Positions 29,640 through 33,591 of a stretch of 33,591 nucleotides of DNA are shown here, piece after piece. The notes below the pieces were generated by a model. The model was given only the letters and a program-made list of their open reading frames with translations, was not told where the DNA came from and did not search any database. Origin of the DNA: JADCCX01 sp031372765 (GTDB lineage: Bacteria > Pseudomonadota > Alphaproteobacteria > Rhizobiales > Beijerinckiaceae); NCBI GenBank assembly GCA_031372765.1, contig JANMLW010000214.1:1-33591 (forward strand), given 5' to 3'. The position numbers and the translations under genes were made by a program. Each line of letters begins with the position of its first letter. The stretch's first letter is position 1.

Positions 29640-30941
29640 CTAGACATCCACCTTATGCTTGCTGCGCCCGGCAGCGCCAAACACGCGGACGTAGCGCTCC
29701 ACTTCGGCCTTCGGTCCGGTGGCCTTGGCCAGATTATCCGACAGCTTCACAGCGGGACGGCCATCGACCGCCGTGATCTTGCAGACGAGGCTGATGGGAT
29801 CAAGCAGTGGCGCATCCTCAGTGGCGCAACCCCTGAAATCATTGGTGAGATTGGTGCCCCAGCCGTAACCGACACGGATGCGACCATGAAAACGCTTGTG
29901 CGCTTCCTCGATGCTGTCGATGTCGAGCCCGTCCGAGAAGATGGCTATCTTCTGCTTCGGATCACGCCCGCGCGATGTGTACCAGTCGATGATCTCTTCC
30001 CCCGCTTCGATGATCGGCTTTGAATCAGGTCGCAAGCCGGTCCAGTCCGCCACCCAGTCCGGAGCCTGTTCCAGAAAAGCCGCTGTGCCGAAGGTGTCAG
30101 GCAGCACGATCAGAAGGTTGCCGTCATAGAAGTCCTTCCACATCTCCAGCACTTTGTAGGGCGAGGCGCGCAAGGCTTGATCGTCCTTGGCAAGAGCGGC
30201 GTAGACCATGGGTAGCTCATGCGCATTGGTGCCAATGGATTCCAGATCGTTTTCCATCGCGAGAAAAACATTCGATGTGCCGGTGAAGGCGCTGCCGATG
30301 CCTTCTTTCATGGCCTCGATGCACCATTTCTGCCACAGGAACGAGTGCCGCCGCCGCGTGCCGAAATCCGAAATCCTCAGGCCTTCCAGTTTGCGCAGCC
30401 GCTCGATCTTGGACCACAGCTTAGCCTTTGCGCGGGCATAAAGCACATCAAGCTCGAAGCGGCCCTTGTTGCGCAAGGTGGCGCGGGATTTCAACTCATT
30501 GATGATGGAGAGGGCCGGAATTTCCCAAAGCGTCGTTTCCTGCCATGGGCCTTCGAAATGCAACTGGTATTCACCGTTCACTGTGCGCAGATCGTATTCC
30601 GGTAACTGGAAATGCTGTAACCAGTCCAGAAACTCCGGCTTGAAAATCTGTTTCTTGCCATAGAACGTGTTGCCGGCAAGCCAGATAAGCTCCTTCTTGG
30701 CAAAGCGCAGACTGCGGGCGTAGTCCAGCTGCTCACGCAGCTCCCGCTCGTCGATGATGGCTGCCAGATTGACCGACTTCGTCCTGTTGATGACGCTGAA
30801 TGTGGTGCGCACATCCGCATGGCGTGCGTGAATAGCCTGCAACATCAATAGTTTGTAGAAATCTGTATCCAGCAGAGACCGAACGATGGGGTCCAGCTTC
30901 CAGGTGTGGTCATAGACCCGTTTAGCGATGTCGATGTTCAT
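29640..30941 (-). CDS. pncB: Nicotinate phosphoribosyltransferase
   Basis: A 433-residue enzyme that joins nicotinate and PRPP with ATP hydrolysis to give nicotinate mononucleotide in the NAD salvage (Preiss-Handler) pathway. The N-terminus IVRSLLDTDFYKLLMLQAI is the substrate-site signature. SDFGTRRRHS (191-200) and GTNAHELPM (238-245, His 241 the phosphorylated residue) follow. FSDGLDIDSIEEAHKRF and GYGWGTNLTNDF complete the phosphate-binding region. All key motifs are intact and the length is normal for the family. The start is ATG 30939-30941. It has no functional link to the flagellar genes and marks the end of that cluster. Confidence 0.96.
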   Translation of the reverse strand: MNIDIAKRVYDHTWKLDPIVRSLLDTDFYKLLMLQAIHARHADVRTTFSVINRTKSVNLAAIIDERELREQLDYARSLRFAKKELIWLAGNTFYGKKQIFKPEFLDWLQHFQLPEYDLRTVNGEYQLHFEGPWQETTLWEIPALSIINELKSRATLRNKGRFELDVLYARAKAKLWSKIERLRKLEGLRISDFGTRRRHSFLWQKWCIEAMKEGIGSAFTGTSNVFLAMENDLESIGTNAHELPMVYAALAKDDQALRASPYKVLEMWKDFYDGNLLIVLPDTFGTAAFLEQAPDWVADWTGLRPDSKPIIEAGEEIIDWYTSRGRDPKQKIAIFSDGLDIDSIEEAHKRFHGRIRVGYGWGTNLTNDFRGCATEDAPLLDPISLVCKITAVDGRPAVKLSDNLAKATGPKAEVERYVRVFGAAGRSKHKVDV

Positions 30942-31157
30942 GGATGAGGCAACGGAACTCGAGGAAACGGGCGGTCGAAAGAAGCCTTCCGGTTAGAAAC
31001 CAAATTTCCTTGCCAGACAACATGAAATCAAAGTTTCAATTTGCCTGCTAACAGCGCTGCTTGGCCGATGGCAGGCAATGCCTTGGAATATGGAGCTGTT
31101 GGAAATTCCGACCAGCAGCGTTCCATTCTGAACGCAACATCAGCGGAACATTCAGCA

Positions 31158-32039
31158 TCATAGGAATGAATCCGGAAGTTGCTGTTGTGATTTATCGTTG
31201 ACCCGCCGATACCAAATCGTCAGCAGCGAGGCGTTGATCACAATAAACAGTGAATAAAGTGCTGGAACAGCGATAATCTGCTGTTGCTGCACTCCCGTGA
31301 AACTCAGTGCGACAATGGCAACTGCCAGAGGACCATTCTGAATTCCTATTTCCATGGAGATGGTTTGCGCATTGCGCGGATGCAGTTTGAGAAGGGTGCT
31401 GAAAATATATCCAGCGGCAAAACCCAGCAATCCCAGTCCAATGACCGCTGCAAAAACAGCCAGCGGTGTACTCATCAGGAATTGCCAGTTGCGCGGCACC
31501 CACGAGGCCATCAGGAACAAAATGAAAAATATGCCAAGTGCGCCGCCAACCAGTTCAACAATGGCTCCGACATTGGCATTCCACCGGCGAAGACCCATAC
31601 CGATCAGCACAGGCACCAGCAGAATGATGAGGGTGCGGATAATATTTTCGGCGGGAACGCTGATGCCGAGGCCTGAAGCATAAAGAACAATGAGCAGCGG
31701 GATCAGAACCACACCAAAAATCGTTGAGTTGACGGTCATCAGCATGGATAGCGCGAGATTGCCCTTGGCGAAGTAAGTGAAAATATTCGATGTGGTGCCG
31801 CCCGGCATGCAGGACATGATGACAAGTCCGATCTTGACCTCTGGGCTTAACGGCAGGCTCAGCGCCAGCAAAAAGCCGATCAAGGGAAGAAATCCATATT
31901 GCGAGATAAGACCAATAAACAGGCCAAAGGGGCGCTTGAGCGATGTCTTGAAATCTTGTGGTGTGAGCGCCGCGCCCATTCCAAGCATTATGACGCCCAT
32001 CATGACAGCCAGAAGAGTCTGTTCAAAAGCACTGACCAT
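31158..32039 (-). CDS. BASS-family transporter (bile acid:sodium symporter-like)
   Basis: A 293-residue membrane protein with about 9-10 hydrophobic helices. MLGMGAALTPQDFK, LVIMSCMPGGTTSNIFTYFAKGNLALSM and ISMEIGIQNGPLAVAIVAL are the family motifs, covering the crossover helices and sodium-site region. Bacterial members move organic anions such as 2-keto acids, pantoate or bile acid-like compounds with Na+. The substrate here is unknown. The gene starts 1 bp after the acyl-CoA ligase stop on the same strand, so both probably share a transcript, which may point to a carboxylic acid that is activated to a CoA ester after uptake (inference). The 216 bp between this gene and pncB show no clear terminator. 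Confidence 0.9.
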   Translation of the reverse strand: MVSAFEQTLLAVMMGVIMLGMGAALTPQDFKTSLKRPFGLFIGLISQYGFLPLIGFLLALSLPLSPEVKIGLVIMSCMPGGTTSNIFTYFAKGNLALSMLMTVNSTIFGVVLIPLLIVLYASGLGISVPAENIIRTLIILLVPVLIGMGLRRWNANVGAIVELVGGALGIFFILFLMASWVPRNWQFLMSTPLAVFAAVIGLGLLGFAAGYIFSTLLKLHPRNAQTISMEIGIQNGPLAVAIVALSFTGVQQQQIIAVPALYSLFIVINASLLTIWYRRVNDKSQQQLPDSFL

Positions 32040-32040
32040 T

Positions 32041-33591
32041 TCAGAAACTCCCCTTCAGTGCGCCATTTGTGGCTGCTTCAGCCCGGAGGTTTTTCCGCAG
32101 GATTTTTCCGACGTTGGATTTGGGCAGTTCCTTGCGGAATTCTATCAGCTTTGGGACTTTGTAAGCCGTGAGTGATATCTTGCAGTGTGCCTTGATGTCA
32201 TCAATCGATAGCGTTTCGTCGCGGGCCACAATGTAAGCCTTCACGGCCTCGCCAGCCGCGCCGTCCGGTACGCCAACAACCGCGACCTCGACAACGCCGG
32301 GATGGCGCGCCAGACAATCCTCCACCTCGTTGGGATAAACATTGAAGCCCGAAACAAGGATCATATCCTTCTTGCGGTCGACGATGCGAAAATACCCATC
32401 GTCGTCCATTGTGGCGATGTCCCCCGTCAGGAAATAGCCATCGGCCGTCATGACTTTTTTCGTCTCTTCGGGGCGCTGCCAGTAGCCAGTCATCACCTGC
32501 GGCCCGCGCACAGCCAGCTCGCCCGGTTGACCGTTTGGAACCAGCTTCCCTGCATCATCAAGAATAAGCACGTCGGTTGAAGGAACCGGAATACCGATCG
32601 ACCCTTCGCGCGCCTTGCCAATGGGATTGCCTGTGACAACGGGGGACGTTTCCGTCAGTCCGTAACCTTCGATAACATGGGTGCCGGTCATTGCCAGCCA
32701 TCGCTCGGCCACAGCACCCTGGAGCGCCATTCCGCCTGCAAAGGAGGCCTTCAGATGCTTGGGCGGTGTCTCAACAAACCAGAACTCGTTCATAAGCCCG
32801 TTGAAAAGCGTGTTCACCCCCACGATCCAAGTGATCTTGTAGTTCTCGAAGGCGCGCTTCAAGTTGGCAAGAGGCCGCGGATTTGGGATAAGGATATTGC
32901 GGTTTCCAAGCCAGAAAAACCCCAGCAAATTGAGCGTGAACGCCAGAATATGGTAGGTGGGGATTGCCGTCAGAACGACCTCCTCGCCCTTTTTTACATG
33001 CTGCTCGATGAACGACATGGTCTGTGCCATGTTGATGACGATATTACCGTGGGTCAGCATAGCCCCTTTGCTCACCCCGGTGGTGCCGCCGGTGTATTGC
33101 AGCGCCGCCAGGGATGCGCCGTCGAGTGCAGCGGTATAGCTTTCAACCGCAACCTTTTTCGATTGACGCTGGCTTTCACCCGAAGCCAGTGCTTCCGGAA
33201 GCCTGATATGCGGCACTTGGACAGCCGGAACCGTGCGGTCCCAGTATTTCTGCACCAGACCAACCACACCTTTGACCATGCCCGGCATGAACTCGCCCAC
33301 GCGCGTTATGATCACATTGGGAATGGCATGAGCTTTCAACGCTTCGGGGAGCTTGTCGGCAAACATGTCCACGATCACCAGCGCCTTGGGCGAGGCATCC
33401 TTGAACAAGGCGCCCATTTCCGCTGCTGTGTAGAGCGGATTGACATTCACCAGCACGCAGCCGGCCTTGAAGACGCCGAAGGCGACAACCGGGATAGGCA
33501 AACTGTTGGGAGCCTGCAGGGCAACCCGATCACCCGGCTGCAAGCCCGCAACCTCACGCAGATACACCGCGAAAGCATCCGACATGCGGTC
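32041..33591 (-). CDS. Long-chain fatty acid-CoA ligase (FadD-like), N-terminus outside the window
   Basis: At least 516 residues of an ANL-superfamily enzyme that activates fatty acids to acyl-CoA through an acyl-AMP. The frame stays open to the right edge (codons for Asp-Arg precede MSDAFAVYL), and full-length enzymes have about 40-50 more residues, so the start is outside. Counting from that Met, YTGGTTGVSKG (164-174) is the AMP-binding P-loop. EGYGLTETSPV is the A5 motif, and YFLTGDIATMDDDGYFRIVDRKKDMILVSGFNVYPNEVE holds the A7/A8 hinge. SNVGKILRK near the end has the catalytic Lys. All motifs are intact. It is the upstream gene of the BASS transporter. Confidence 0.93.
   Translation of the reverse strand, partial: DRMSDAFAVYLREVAGLQPGDRVALQAPNSLPIPVVAFGVFKAGCVLVNVNPLYTAAEMGALFKDASPKALVIVDMFADKLPEALKAHAIPNVIITRVGEFMPGMVKGVVGLVQKYWDRTVPAVQVPHIRLPEALASGESQRQSKKVAVESYTAALDGASLAALQYTGGTTGVSKGAMLTHGNIVINMAQTMSFIEQHVKKGEEVVLTAIPTYHILAFTLNLLGFFWLGNRNILIPNPRPLANLKRAFENYKITWIVGVNTLFNGLMNEFWFVETPPKHLKASFAGGMALQGAVAERWLAMTGTHVIEGYGLTETSPVVTGNPIGKAREGSIGIPVPSTDVLILDDAGKLVPNGQPGELAVRGPQVMTGYWQRPEETKKVMTADGYFLTGDIATMDDDGYFRIVDRKKDMILVSGFNVYPNEVEDCLARHPGVVEVAVVGVPDGAAGEAVKAYIVARDETLSIDDIKAHCKISLTAYKVPKLIEFRKELPKSNVGKILRKNLRAEAATNGALKGSF

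Noticed and set aside
30942..31157. Search for a small gene, RNA or terminator between pncB and the BASS gene
   Set aside because: Nothing convincing was seen: no open frame with a ribosome-binding site and no stem with a T-run.

Overview
The window looks like the chromosome of an alphaproteobacterium, probably of the order Hyphomicrobiales (Rhizobiales). I could not settle the genus. The reasons are the FlaF/FlbT/FliX set of flagellar regulators, a DksA without its zinc cysteines, a very large GPR/RgsE-like polar-growth coiled-coil protein, TTAACC-rich (CtrA-like) promoters and a GC content that looks to be in the mid-50s percent. No tRNA, rRNA, CRISPR array or transposase gene was seen.

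Layout. 1-5114: the end of an ABC-transport auxiliary lipoprotein gene, an imperfect palindromic intergenic repeat, a first flagellin gene with its leader and terminator, then housekeeping genes (YkgJ-type cysteine-cluster protein, small membrane protein, MFS permease, adrenodoxin-type [2Fe-2S] ferredoxin, stand-alone Hpt protein). 5405-12467: the GPR/RgsE-like giant protein followed by a YcjX-type P-loop NTPase and its DUF697/YcjF-like membrane partner, which are translationally coupled. 12493-17523: hook and hook-filament junction operon flgE-flgK-flgL behind a consensus sigma-54 promoter with FlbD/ftr-like sites upstream. 17626-19568: a short chemoreceptor overlapping a cytochrome b561 gene. 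19583-21300 (minus): flagellin-flbT-flaF operon. 21436-23934: a GNAT gene, a third flagellin gene (minus) and dksA (minus). 24050-26396 (minus): an SGNH-like protein plus MBOAT O-acyltransferase pair. 26428-29613: fliX (minus) divergent from flgI-flgJ(N-terminal)-flbY-like genes under a second sigma-54 promoter, then a FlaG-like gene. 29640-33591 (minus): pncB, a bile acid:sodium symporter family (BASS) transporter and a long-chain acyl-CoA ligase cut by the window edge.

How it fits together. The flagellar genes fall into two regulatory groups that can be read from the DNA. Hook and P-ring operons carry ftr-like sites plus -24/-12 promoters, and the FlbD regulator FliX is encoded next to one of them. 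The three flagellin genes lack such promoters, share GTTAACC(A/T)TAC boxes and have a hairpin in the 5' leader, which suits post-transcriptional control by the FlbT/FlaF pair encoded here. The most unusual element is the roughly 300-nt region downstream of the third flagellin gene. It holds five predicted stem-loops. Three are tandem copies of one motif in which a 16-nt loop is conserved while the stem sequence differs and stays paired. A terminator reading in the flagellin direction closes the region.
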